Source: Trichosporon coremiiforme (taxonomy: Eukaryota; Basidiomycota; Tremellomycetes; Trichosporonales; Trichosporonaceae). Taken from it: a stretch of 64,000 bases of DNA. The position numbers were made by a program, and so were the translations under genes. Within the stretch, counting starts at the first letter, position 1, and each line of letters starts with the position of its first letter. The stretch covers positions 1 through 64,000 of the forward strand of contig BCJJ01000011.1 of the NCBI GenBank assembly GCA_039545355.1. The letters run 5' to 3'. This document shows, in pieces, positions 20,859 to 31,900 of the stretch. A model generated the notes under the pieces. It saw nothing but the letters and a program-made list of their open reading frames with translations, had not been told where the DNA came from and ran no database searches.

Positions 20859-22844
20859 CTACACCTTGACGTCCACCTCGCGAATGTCGACCGGCTCCTC
20901 GACAACGCCGCTCTTGGAACGGTCGCGGTAGTTGGCGCGGAGAGGGGGCGGGGGCTGCGCGCGCGAGTTGCACAGCAGACGACGCTTGACAAAGTACGGC
21001 AGCCACTGCTTGGTCTGGTACGAGATGAAGCGGCCGGTCGGGACGCTGAAGACGTCGTCGAGCTCCTCGAGCGAGATGCCCTTGGTCTCGGGGACGAAGA
21101 GGAAGATGAGCACGAGGGCGATGGCGCACAGCCCGGCGTAGAAGCAGAAGGCGCCGAGCGGGGTCATGGCCGTCTTCATCGCGGGGAACGTGAGGCCGAG
21201 CACACCGGCGAAGAGCATGTTGACGAACACGGCGAACGCCATGCCCTGCTCACGCTGCACGGTCGGGAAGACTTCGGCGCCGTACAGGAAGCACACGGGG
21301 CCCTCGCCGACCGAGTAGAAGCAGGTGAAGAGGTAGATGAAGGTCGCGACGACACCGAGACGCGCCTTGGAGCCGCCCTCGTGGTACGGGATCAAGAACG
21401 AGAGACCGGTGCCGAGCAGCGTGATGATCATGAACGGGAACGTCGACAGGAGCAGCGAGCGGCGGCCAAACGTGTCGATCGTGAACAGCGCGGGGATCGC
21501 AAAGGTAAAGTTGAGCGCACCAAAGCCGAGCGACGCGTACAGCGCCTGCTTCTCCGAGAAGCCCGACTCGACGAAAACGGTGGACGAGTAGAACGAGATG
21601 ATGTTGATGCCGCACATCTGCTGGGCGAGCATCACGACGGACGCACCGACGGTCGCGCGGCGGATACGGGGCACGGCGAAGCAGTCGCGGAGACGCGCAA
21701 AGTAGCCGGCTCCGCGGGCCTCGGCGAGCTCCTCCATGTAGAGCACGTACGAGTAGTAGAGGTCACGGGCGGCAATGATCTCGCCGTTGCGGATGCGCTC
21801 GTAAGAGTGCAGTGCCTTGCGGTACTGACCCTTCTTCATGTACCAACGGGGCGACTCGGGGCAGAGGTAAATGAAGCACGCGAGCGGGAGCGCGGGGATG
21901 AAGGCCGAGCCGAGCTGCAGGCGCCACGCAATGTCCTTCACGTTCATGACGACACAGTTGGCCGCGAAACCGAGGAAAATACCGAAACACACGTACAGCT
22001 GCCAGCCCATCGTGAGCGCGCCACGGATGCGCGTCGGAGCAAGCTCGGCAGAATAGACCGCCACAGTGGCAGCCTTGGCGCCCATACCGATTCCCATCAC
22101 CAGACGGATCGCCAGCAGCTGGTACCACGTCTGCGAGAAGCCAGAACCGATAGGAGTCGCAACCAGGATGACGGCAGTGATGAAGATTTCTCCTCTACGC
22201 CCGAACCAATGGTTTAGGGGGTCTGAGAGCCAGACACCCGGGATCGCACCGGCGAGGTAGGGAGCAGCGTTGATGACACCGACAATCCAGTCGCCACGGC
22301 TCTGGCCGTTGCCCTTGGCTGGACCGGCACGCGGAAGCAGGTCGCGGCGCTGGGCACCCTCGGTCGAGGGCGGGGGGAGCAGGCCAAACTCGACGGGGAA
22401 GGAGAGGTTTGCGCCGTTGGAGCCGGTCTGGTCCCATCCCTGGACGGCGGCGCCGAGGGCGCACACGAACATGGTGAAAATGAGCATCTTGGGCACGCGC
22501 CACTTGTGGTCGCGCTCAAACGCGAGCTGGTTCTGCTCCTCGGGGGAGAGACACGTCAGGCTCTGGAAGTTGTCGGGGTCGCGCGCGACGAGGGCCGCCC
22601 GCTCAAAGAGGTCCTCCTTCTCGGCGAGGTCGTGCTTCGCGGCAAACTCGCGGCCCATGACGGCGACCTGCTCCTGCGAGTAGTGCTGCCGTCAGCTGCG
22701 GCCCCGATGTGGCTTACTCACCTGGAGGGGGTTTTCGATGATCATGCCGCCGACCATGTGCGAGCCGCGACGGGCGGCCAAGGCGTCGGCCTTTGCGTCG
22801 TCGTACTGCTCGATGTACTGGTCCTCTTGCTTGTCTTGCTTCAT
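20859..22844 (-). CDS. MFS sugar/polyol transporter
   Basis: Two exons (22844-22722, 22685-20859) with a 36-nt intron encode 649 aa. The sugar-porter signatures are present: RRG after the first membrane block, LYVCFGIFLGF, PESPRW before the central loop, FGRRS after the sixth-to-seventh loop, and PETKGISLEELDDVF at the end of the membrane domain. The cytosolic N-terminus is unusually long (about 110 residues, acidic) and carries the intron. Substrate cannot be read from the sequence; a hexose, polyol or inositol is likely. It is convergent with the secreted oxidase (68 bp apart). A TATAAG element lies about 47 bases upstream (22891-22897, reverse strand). Confidence 0.9.
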
Positions 22845-24465
22845 GGTGAGAAGGACGAGTCTGGGGAGCCGGATGCGGGGGGGGCTGGGGCTTATAACGG
22901 TGGCGCCGGCGGCAGGCGGGGCAGGCGACCAGCAGGCGACCAGCAGGCGACCCAGGTGGGACTGCCGTGCGGGCCCTGCACCATCACGCGCTGCGGGGGC
23001 GCAGGAGGGCGCAAGCGACCTGCTAGCGAGGGCGTAGACCCATGGGGCCGACCGCGGCTTGGCGGGCTTGGCTGTGTCATCATTGCCCCCGAGGCCATTC
23101 GCGAGGACGCCGTCTGTTTGGCTGGAGTCGCCCGTCGCCAGGGTCTCCTCAGGGTCCCGACGGCGATCCCCTGCCCTGACCCCACCGGGACGTGGGAACG
23201 TCGCGACACCCTCGGGTCGCCGTCCCAGCCTCGTCACGTGGGGGGAGGTCGCTTCCTTCCCGTTCCGGTATGTTGCGGGGTGCGCCTCGCGATTCAGTCC
23301 GGGGCACTGGACCCTGACACGTGATGCCCACCTGCTGCGGTGACGACCCCTGGCTCCCTTTCCCCCTCCACCGCGCTAAGCGTGAACAAGGTGTGAAATG
23401 ACTCGAGCCATTCTCTTCGTACGACCATCTTCTGCGATGCGATTGGTGTCAATGAACCGTCTTTCCCTCGACCCGGATCCAGAACCACTGCTCAAAGGAT
23501 TCGCAGATCCCAAGATAGCACCGGCAGACCCTGATCCCTCGCCCCCGTTTTTGCCGCGTTTACCGGACTGAGCATGATCGCGCGAGCCTGCCCCCCCGAT
23601 CGGTGGCATACCGCCGGAACGGGGCAAGGCCGCCAAGACCGCGTGACACTGGCATGGCCTTGTCTAAGCCCGCAGCGCGGTTGCAGCGTGGGCAGGTACC
23701 GCCGGCAGACGGGCTTGGCAGCTCGGTTTCGTGTGTGAGCTCGAACCGAAAAGCGCACCCGACAACCCGTCTTGCGGGTCATCAACTGCGCTGCGTTCTG
23801 GGTGGAGCGTATGCACGTTCAGCTATGCATGTGATGGGGGAAGTCTGTCGCGAGTCATACGCATCACTCTGAGACAGCGACGAGTGCCATGAGGCTGACT
23901 AATGTCATTAGTGCCAGGGGCGTTGTCGGGTCCGAAGCCTCTCCGGTATGCGCCGGGTTTACACAATTCGGGTCTAACGGTGACCACGATGACGCTTTGA
24001 CGCCCTGACAGCAGCGGAGATCCATGCGGCGGTATCCAGAAAAGAACCTCAGCCACCGACGAACTGATGAAAGAACCAGCAATCGATGCTCCGGAGCGGA
24101 CGTGCCCACAATCCCTCGTTCGGCGAGAGATAAGAGCAAAGACATCGGCCCGGACGCCGGAAGTGTGAGCTGCAGTGCGGCACTCCTCACGTGGACATGA
24201 CCCACAGTCCAGCGCTTCGAAGCTCCGCATGTGGCGAGTGTCAGTCGTATCAGAACATGCGCACGGCGGCTGCGGGAGAACATCATCGCGCGGCGCCCTT
24301 GTTGTCGCTCCGCATGTGCCCCGGTTTCAGCTGCGCATCAATGCTGAAACGGCGACGGCGTCCCAGGTGACTAACACACAGCACCGTTGCGGTCCGCGGG
24401 CACTGAGAATCTGTCCGGATCACATCCTCGGTCCGATTCACAGCTTCAGACCTTTTCATTGCTTC
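22845..24465. other. Gene-poor spacer
   Basis: About 1.6 kb without a convincing gene on either strand. It contains the transporter promoter and a short 11-bp tandem repeat (22921-22953). Open frames are short and shadow each other. Confidence 0.55.
22921..22953. repeat. 11-bp tandem repeat (3 copies)
   Basis: The unit GCAGGCGACCA is repeated three times head to tail, the last copy ending in C. It sits about 80 bp upstream of the sugar transporter start. Confidence 0.8.
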
Positions 24466-24920
24466 TTATCGACCATTCTGGAGCGCACTTGACGGGATCG
24501 CCACACTATAAGAGGCGAGGTTCCACGGACCCTCGTACCGGAACACGCCATTGTCCACCGACTCGCTGCACTCACTCCCGAAGTCGAATCTTCGGGTGCA
24601 GTCCGTCGCGAATTTGCTCTCGATGAAGCTGTACTGGGTGTGGCAGTACGACGTCTCCCCCTCGAGCGGGCGGCAGATGTATACGAAGAGACCGTCCTTG
24701 TCTCGGGTCCCTGTGCTGTGCAGTTTGACAAGACGGCAGGCTCCGGGCAGGAGTCCATTACCACGTCTGGGTACACTGTGGGATTGCACGCTGTACCGCC
24801 GGGGATGGGGGAGTACTCGGACAGTGAGGCGGAGGAGGCGGGTGCGGGGAGGGGTCCCGAGCTGCCGGGCCTGGGGACGGCGAAGACCATCGAGGGGAGT
24901 GTAGTGGCGAGGAGGAGCAT
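24466..24920 (-). pseudogene. Broken member of secreted eight-cysteine 'YxCPW' family
   Basis: The first frame starts at 24920 with a signal peptide (MLLLATTLPSMVFA) and the first three cysteines (spacing 12 and 8). The family continues in another frame from about 24705 (DGLFVYIC, then cysteines spaced 9, 14 and 9, and a tail VDNGVFRYEGPW). All spacings match the intact gene at 62,762, except that the interval between the third and fourth Cys is 44 nt and so out of frame. No intron explains this. The last cysteine is replaced by Gly, and the original stop is lost, so the frame runs on to 24466. Frameshift plus Cys loss make it a likely pseudogene; a sequencing error could cause the frameshift but not the Cys change. 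Confidence 0.72.
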
Positions 24921-25982
24921 GCTGCAGAGCCGACGGTAGGCGGGTTTGGCGAGGGTGCAGAAGAACAAACGGTACGTCGGAGCTCGCCTTCTTATGCCTC
25001 TCAGAAGCGGACGGACTTCGCTGTCAGCTAGGCTCGGAGTTGCTGCGGTGTCCGAACCAGATATCATCCGCAGTCCGGGGAGGGAATAGCGCACCGCTGT
25101 CATCGTTACTCCGCACGGTGTGGGTGATATCACGGCGACCTTCCGCAGTTGCGGCCCCACACATGTCATCTGTGTCCGATACTGAAACAATGGTCCCGCC
25201 CGAGATCATAGGCGGACTTGGCCAATGCCGACGCCGAGGTTACGGCGTCCGTCCGTGTCTCAGCCTCTAAGGGAGGTCGGTCCAACCGCTCGGCGTCTAA
25301 TGCCTTTGGAAAGTAGGTTTCCCAGAATAGCTTAGCATACGAGATGAAGGTTGGTGCCCTTGTATCCTCAAGGGAACAACACTGCTTGCGGCCACCCGCG
25401 GCATCGACACGGAGTTCGGCATTGACACCTACATCGACGAACCTTCACCCTGACAATGCCCTCGTCATTGGTCCGACACCTCCGCCCCGCCGACGGCGAG
25501 GCATCGTCTACGCAGGCTCCCTGGCTTCTCGGCCTTCTGAAGCAAGGATCCATCGCTTCAGCAACTTTCTGAACGCCACCGAGCTTGGCGACCCCAGGGA
25601 GGCATGAAATTCCACAAAATACTCCGAATCACGGTTTCGTCCTCCAAGACTGCCGGGCACGCAACACGCCAAGCGTCCGCCTGATACACTAATCGTCGCG
25701 CCTGCCGTTGATCGGCACGGATGCCCCTTCGGTCGGAACCCCTTCGTCCATATCTGCAGGTACGCACCTCTGAACTATGTGCGCGTCTTCCGCAGTGGAG
25801 ATCCATGATACACGAGAAGGCGTTCGCGGTGGGCTCGCCTCTCGAGCCTGGCGATGCGGCATCCTCATCGCAGTCGTACCCCTCTCGTGCTGGCCAGCGT
25901 TATACATTCACAACGTCCTATTCAGTGTCCTTGTTCTATGTCATCGGATGCGACTCCGAGGTGCGCTTGTCGAGGAGCGACA
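24921..25982. other. Gene-poor spacer between two family members
   Basis: About 1.06 kb with only short overlapping open frames and no recognisable product. A TATA-like GCATAAGA (reverse strand, about 24989-24996) may belong to the broken gene. Confidence 0.5.
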
Positions 25983-26435
25983 CTACCAAGTAGGCGACCA
26001 CGGACAGTCGTACTTGTACAGCTCTCCGTCGCGCGTCTCCTTACACTTGTCATTGTTCCGGAGAGAGGGCCAGTCACAAGTCGTATTGTATCGGTGCTCA
26101 GAGGGGCGGTACTGCTCTTCGCACCGGTGTCCAACGGGCTCAAGCGGGCACGCGTACGTCTTGCCGCCCACAAAGTTGTCGTTCGCCTTGCAGTCGGGCC
26201 CAAAGGGCGCGGGCCCCAGGTCCGTGTTGCACGACAGCATCTGCGTGTCGTACAGCGGCACGAGTGTTTTGTTGCAGTATGCCACGGTCTGGCCTGCCGT
26301 CGGCTCTGGGGCGTGCGCGGAGTGCGCGGCCGTCGCGCTGCCCGCCGCGCCGGGATACCAGAGACTGCCGGTGAAGACGTGTGACTGGGCCGCGACAGCG
26401 GACAGCAGAGGGAGAAGCGCGGTGATGAGGAGCAT
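25983..26435 (-). CDS. Small secreted eight-cysteine 'YxCPW' protein
   Basis: The 150-aa product has a signal peptide (MLLITALLPLLSAVAA) and eight cysteines in the mature part (residues 54, 69, 82, 96, 105, 120, 131, 144), all probably disulphide-bonded. Characteristic segments are YACPL, the block YRPSEHRYNTTC, KETRDGELYKYDCPW and a short tail. The same pattern occurs at 62762-63151, in the broken gene at 24466-24920 and at the right edge. No known domain was recognised, and function is unknown. Size, secretion and cysteine content resemble effector-like or cell-surface proteins. A strong TATA box lies about 36-43 bases upstream. Confidence 0.8.
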   Translation of the reverse strand: MLLITALLPLLSAVAAQSHVFTGSLWYPGAAGSATAAHSAHAPEPTAGQTVAYCNKTLVPLYDTQMLSCNTDLGPAPFGPDCKANDNFVGGKTYACPLEPVGHRCEEQYRPSEHRYNTTCDWPSLRNNDKCKETRDGELYKYDCPWSPTW

Positions 26436-26470
26436 GGCGGCTTGGTCGTAGACAGTCCATCGCGGTAGTG

Positions 26471-26478
26471 TTTATATA
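26471..26478 (-). promoter_or_regulatory. TATA box of secreted cysteine-rich gene
   Basis: On the reverse strand TATATAAA lies about 36-43 bases upstream of ATG 26435, the position expected for a strong core promoter with a very short leader. Confidence 0.6.
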
Positions 26479-27264
26479 TCCCCGCGCTCGATCATCTGAA
26501 GTTATGCATGTTAATGAATGCGAGGCAAGCGCACAGCTTCGCCACACGCGGCCACATGCGGCACCCAGGGCTGGGAGTTCCGGCGGAAGACATGTGGACT
26601 GTCCCACGTTCCTTTCGGACGTTTCTGCCAATTGCACGTCGAGGACGGACCCAGTTGGGTGGGATGGAACACTCGGCGATCAATGAGAAGAACGGAGCGA
26701 CCCTCGAACCTGGCGGGAACGCACCGCTTTGTCTTCGGTGCTCTTCACGTTTCTTTAAGGGTCACGTACGCTCATGCGATCAGAGTCTGTGAGCGGGAGG
26801 CTGGTGGCAATGCACAGCAAAGCACAGTGATGACACAGCGGCCATTGGAAGCGTGGAAGCGCAGACCGCAAAGTCACACGCGTCGGATTCCGAGACACTC
26901 AACGGCTGAGCATTGACCTTGATCGTCTCGACGCTGTGTCCTTTGACATCGGCTTCCATGCCGAATACCGCCATGTCCACACTGGACACCTCGCGTTCGC
27001 ATCTACGTCTGCCTGGACCTGCACTACTTCTTCATTTGGGCACATCTGAGCCGGCGGAACTGCATTCTGGGGTCGTCCTGGAATGCGCTCCCCCTGTTGT
27101 GAGCTGTCAATCGCTGCACCATCGGCAAACGTGACTGTGGCTGTCAGTCGGCATGTCGTTGTCGTCAAGCGTGAATCATTCATTTGGCCGCCACGGGGAG
27201 ATCACAGCTAAGCCCCGTTCATCCTACAGTAGGTCACATGCATCGCCTCTTCTCGATAGCCCAC
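26479..27264. other. Intergenic region, no gene seen
   Basis: About 790 bases with no convincing coding frame. It includes upstream sequence of the secreted gene and the 3' flank of GPI18. Confidence 0.5.
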
Positions 27265-28713
27265 TCAGGCAGGAGGATAGTGCCCGCTCCAGAGCGCGAG
27301 CCCCACAGCAGCCCACAGGAAGCACCACCAGACCCAAGCCTTGCGCATGCCCGCATTAGCAGCGAGGGTCCACCACAGCGTCGGGTCGGTGACGGCGAGG
27401 CGGAGGGCGATCTGCGTGTGACTCGTGAACAACAGCGTCAGGGCGAGGAACAGGCTGAGCGCGTACACGGCGTCGAGCAGGGGTCCCCTCGCCACTTCGT
27501 CGCCCGCCGTCTCCTCCTGTACCTCGCCCTTCGTCTCCTTCACCTCCGTCTTGGCGCGGATATTGTGCGCTGACGAGATCGCATACGTCGTGGATTCCTG
27601 GATCGACGCGAGCGAGTCGGCACGGTGTGCCGCTTCCGAGTGCAGACTCAGCGTGCGGCCGGAGAAGTATGCCCAGATCCCCGCCAGAGTCGGAATCAAC
27701 ACCGGAAGCGCAATGAGGAGGTTGGGTACCTGCTCTGGCGTCCAGTAGTGGAACAGGCCGATGTTCCAGTACATCTTCTGCACGGCGGTGTACGCGAGGG
27801 GGAGGGTGCGCTCGCACCACTCACGGCCGGGACAGGCAATCTTCCAGAGGTATCCGTTGAAGGCGACGAGGGGGGCGGCCACGATGCCGGCGAGGACGAC
27901 GGCGACGACACCGCGAATCAGCGTGCGGCCGGGGTTACGCAGCGCGGCGCAGACGTAACTCGTGAACGGGACTGAACGTCGGACGTCGGGCGAGGCGGGA
28001 CGGCGGGGAGCAAACACGAGCGCCCACACCAGTACGGCGGTGGAGAACACGCCCGTAGCTCGGAGTGAGGTGGCGGCAGCGAAGCAGAGCGCGGCCCCGA
28101 GCCATCGTCTCTTTGAGCAAGCGAGCAGACCGGCAAAGTACGCCGCCGCAAATGCTGGCTCAGTGTACGTCAGCATCGCGGCGGGGGAGGGCGGGTACGC
28201 GTAGAGCAATCCGGCGGCGACGGCCGTTTTGCGGTTGAACAAGCGGCACGTGAGGCGATACAGCGCCAGACTTGCCGCGATTCGAGCGAGAAGGTTGATG
28301 GCAATGGCGGCGATCTCGATGTCGCTTGGCGTCGACGTCACGCCCTCGACCCAGAGTCCGCGTCCGCCGCCGGCCTTGCTGATCACAGGGAGCTCGATAC
28401 CGAGCCATTGCCTGATGCGCTGGACGGCGTTGGCGCCAGAGTGGAGGAGTGCGTGCCAGCCGGGCTGGAAGGCGACTTGCTGTTCGTATTCGTAGCCGTT
28501 CTTCGCGACTGAGAAGAAGTGGACAGCGTCCCAGCGCCCAAAGACGGAGCCGGATGTGTCGAACCGGGGCAGGTAGGACAGCGCATTCAGAGCGAGAAGC
28601 GTGCCGATGTAGCTCGTCGCCGTGACTGCTGTCAGGAGCCACTCGTCTGTCGACCTGTGGCGGGACTTGGGCGAGCCGGGCGTCGCCGTTTGCGCGGCAA
28701 AGGTGCGCGACAT
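27265..28713 (-). CDS. GPI18: GPI mannosyltransferase 2 (PIG-V)
   Basis: The product adds the second mannose to the GPI anchor precursor on the lumenal side of the ER. The 482-aa single-exon polytopic protein has the family's first-loop motif FGRWDAVHFFSVAKNGYEYE followed by FQPGWHALL. Later come LLYAYPPSPAAMLTYTEPAFA and YWNIGLFHYWTPEQVPN, near the C-terminal half. A charged insertion (KTEVKETKGEVQEE) separates the last membrane helices. PBN1, the essential subunit of mannosyltransferase 1, is at 50.6 kb. Start is the only ATG at the head of the frame. Confidence 0.9.
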   Translation of the reverse strand: MSRTFAAQTATPGSPKSRHRSTDEWLLTAVTATSYIGTLLALNALSYLPRFDTSGSVFGRWDAVHFFSVAKNGYEYEQQVAFQPGWHALLHSGANAVQRIRQWLGIELPVISKAGGGRGLWVEGVTSTPSDIEIAAIAINLLARIAASLALYRLTCRLFNRKTAVAAGLLYAYPPSPAAMLTYTEPAFAAAYFAGLLACSKRRWLGAALCFAAATSLRATGVFSTAVLVWALVFAPRRPASPDVRRSVPFTSYVCAALRNPGRTLIRGVVAVVLAGIVAAPLVAFNGYLWKIACPGREWCERTLPLAYTAVQKMYWNIGLFHYWTPEQVPNLLIALPVLIPTLAGIWAYFSGRTLSLHSEAAHRADSLASIQESTTYAISSAHNIRAKTEVKETKGEVQEETAGDEVARGPLLDAVYALSLFLALTLLFTSHTQIALRLAVTDPTLWWTLAANAGMRKAWVWWCFLWAAVGLALWSGHYPPA

Positions 28714-28978
28714 GGCGGTGACTGTTGGATGGTGGATGGACAGGTGACGCGAAGTCAGTTGACGTTAACGTGGGGGCCCCGGCGACGGACCTCCACCGGC
28801 TTGGCTCAGCTTCCGAGATGCTTCTGAAGCTATGGCTCTAGCCTCGACATGCAGCAAGTGATTCCCTACTAATGCATATGCTTTGTACTTTTGGTTCTGC
28901 CAGAGTTCCAGTCAAACAAGAAACCTATCAAGATAATCTTCTTCTACTTTCCGTCCTTATCACTTCTCTCCATGCCGA

Positions 28979-31900
28979 CTAGACCATCCGCTTGTCGCCC
29001 TCTTTGACGTCCTTCTCCCACTGGTCCTTGCCCGTCGCGGCGGCGGTGGCGTTACGCGCCGCCTGGCCGGCGACGGCGGTGCCGAGACCACCGGTGGCAG
29101 GACGAGCCGCAGCGTCAAGCCACGAGTACCGCTTGACACGCTGCGCATCGGCCTCGAGGTCGGTGACGGTGTCGCGGATCTGGTCGTTGGCCGCCTTGCT
29201 GGCCGCCTGGAGCTGGTCGGCGGCGTTCTGCACCGCGTCCTGACCCTTGCTGGCGAGTTCGGACGCCTTGGCCTGGGCCTGCTGCCACTGCTCCTGCGCC
29301 GTCTTCTGCGCCTGCTCGGCCGCCGACTGGGCGTCCTTGGCCGCCTGGGAGGCGTAGGACTGCACAGTCTGCGACGCCTGCTGCGCGCCCTCCTTGGCCT
29401 GCTGGCCGAACTGGGACGCCCAGTCCGAGGCGGACTGAGCCGCGTCCTGCGCCTGCTGCACGCCCGACTTCCAAGCAGCAGACGCCTGGTCGGCCGCGCT
29501 CTGGGCGGCAGACTTGGCCTGCTCGGCCGCGTTGGACGCCGCGTCCTGCGCCTTGTCGACGCTGTCGCCGAGGCGCGAGCTGGCGGCCGAAGCGAACTGC
29601 TCGGCACGCGACTTGGCGTGCTCCGCGCTCTTCTCGACCTCGTTCACGCTGTCTCCGATGCGAGACGAGGCAGCCTTGGCAAAGGCCTCGGCACGCGACT
29701 GCGCCTGCGACAGGCCCTCCTGCGCGTTCTCCTTCGCCTCCTTACCCCACTGCTGGGCCTGTGCCTCGGCCTCGTTCGACACGCGGCGGCCGGTGCGGCG
29801 CCACGCGTCGGCCTCCTTCTCCGCGTCGCGCAGCGTGCCGTGCACGCTGTCCTGGACGGAGGAGGCGGTCTGGCGGCCCGCGTGCTCGGCCTCGTTCAGA
29901 CGCGCGTGGAGCGCGTTCTGCGCCTCGGTCGCCTTCTTCGTCGCCTCGCGCGAGAACTGGGTCGCCCAGTCCTCGACCTCGGCCTCAGCCTTGGAGACGC
30001 TGTCCTGGATCTGCTGGCCCCACTGGGAAGCCTGGGCCGAGGCGTCCTTGCTCCACTGCGACGCCTGGCGCTGCGCCTCGTCGAGGCTGTCGCGGAGCGA
30101 GGCAGAGGCCTGCTTGCCCTTCGCCTCGGCGTCGTTCAGAGTCGAGTGCAGAGCGTCCTGCGCCTTGGAACCGTAGCGCTGAGCTTGGCGCTGCGCCTCG
30201 GTGAGGCCGTCCTGCGCCTCCTGTCCAATGTCGCGCAGATTGGCGTCGACCTGGCGTCCCCACGACTTGGCCTGCGCCTTGGTGTCGTCGACAGTGTCCT
30301 GCGCCTGCTGGCCCCACTTCTGGGCGGTGCGCTGGGCCTCGTCGGCGCCGTCGCGGAGCGTGGCGTCAGCCTGACGACCCCAGGTACGCAGGCCGCGCTC
30401 CGCCTCGTTGAGGGTGTTGTGCAGCTTGTCCTGCGCCTGGGAGCCGGCACGGGAAGCCTGGTCAGCAGCAGAGCGGAGACCGTCCTGAGCCTCCTGCCCA
30501 ATGTCGCGGAGGTTGGCGTCGACCTGGCGTCCCCAAGACTTGGCCTGGTCCTTCGTGTCCTGGACCGTGTCCTGGGCCTGCTGTCCCCAGCGCTGGGCCT
30601 TGCGCTGCGCCTCGTCGAGGCCGTCACGGACTGTCGCGTCAGCCTGGCGACCCCAAGAGCGCGCCTTGCGCTCGGCCTCGTCGGCACTGTCACGCAGCGA
30701 GGCGTCGGCCTGGCGTCCCCAGGACTTGGCCTGGGTCGCGGCATTGTCCGCCGCGTTCTCGGCACCGGCCTCGGCCTGGCGGCCCCAGCTCTTCGCCTTG
30801 GCTGCCGCGTCCTCGGCACCCTCCTGCGCCGACTGGCCCCAGGAGCGGACAGTCTGTTTGGCGTCGTGCGCCGAGTACTTCGCCTGGTCGGCCCAGGAGC
30901 GCGCCCTGCGCTCCGCCTCGTTGAGCGTCGAGTGCAGCTTGTCCTGCGCGTGCTCGCCGTACGACTCGGCCTGGCGGCCGAGCTGGCGCGCGTGCTCCTG
31001 CGCCTTCTCGGCGCCGGCACGGACGGCGTCGTGGGCCTGCTGTCCGTACTGCTCCGCCTTGCCCTTGATGTCGGAGGCCGAGTCGATGACGCGGCGGCGG
31101 GCGTCGAGCTCGCGCTGCTTCTGGCTCTGCTGGCGCTGGACGTCCTGCAGCGAGCGGCCGAGGGAGTGCGCCTCGTTGCGGATCTGGGCAGCCTCGGCGG
31201 CGACACGCGACTCGTCCCACGGCAGGTTACGGGCCGCGTATCCCAGGCCGACCTGGTCCTTCCAGGACGAGGTGACGGCGAGGCCGTTCGGCGACTCGAG
31301 CAGGGACGAGATCTCATTCTTGATGAGGCGGGGGGTGCCGACACCGCGGTAACCGAACGAGGTATACAACTGCACCATCGAGGCGCCGGCGTGCGCAAAG
31401 TCGAGCGCGTCCTGGCCCGTGAAGATACCGCCGCAGCCGATGATGGGGATGTTGGGCGGGAGGAGGGGGCGGAGCTGGCGCACACCATTGAGCGCGTAGG
31501 GGAACAGGGGCTTGCCGGAGAGACCGCCGGTTTCCTTCGCGTTCTCGCTCTTCAGACCAAGGTCGCGGCGGATCGTCGTGTTCGAGATGATGACACCGTC
31601 GACGCCAGCCTTGCGGACCGACGCGGCCACGTCGGAGAGCTCGTCCTCGGACAGGTCGCAGGTGACCTTGACGGCGACCTTGGGGAGGCCATCGACCGCG
31701 ATGGCGTCACGCTCCTTGACGACAGCGGAGAGGAGGCGGGTAAGCGAGTCGCGGCTCTGGAGAGCGCGGAGGCCGGGGGTGTTGGGCGACGAGACATTGA
31801 CGACGAGCACGTCGGCGTAGGGGCCGAGCAGCTGGACGCCCTTGATGTAGTCGTCGTCCGAGTCGGCGGCCGACGCCTTGTTCTTGCCGAGGTTGACGCC

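Noticed and set aside
22205..22215. Single TTAGGGGG unit as a possible second telomeric scar
   Set aside because: A single unit inside the conserved coding sequence of the sugar transporter is expected by chance.
15000..28000. Possible biosynthetic gene cluster around the oxidase and transporter
   Set aside because: No backbone enzyme (polyketide synthase, peptide synthetase, terpene cyclase) or pathway regulator is present; adjacency alone is not enough.
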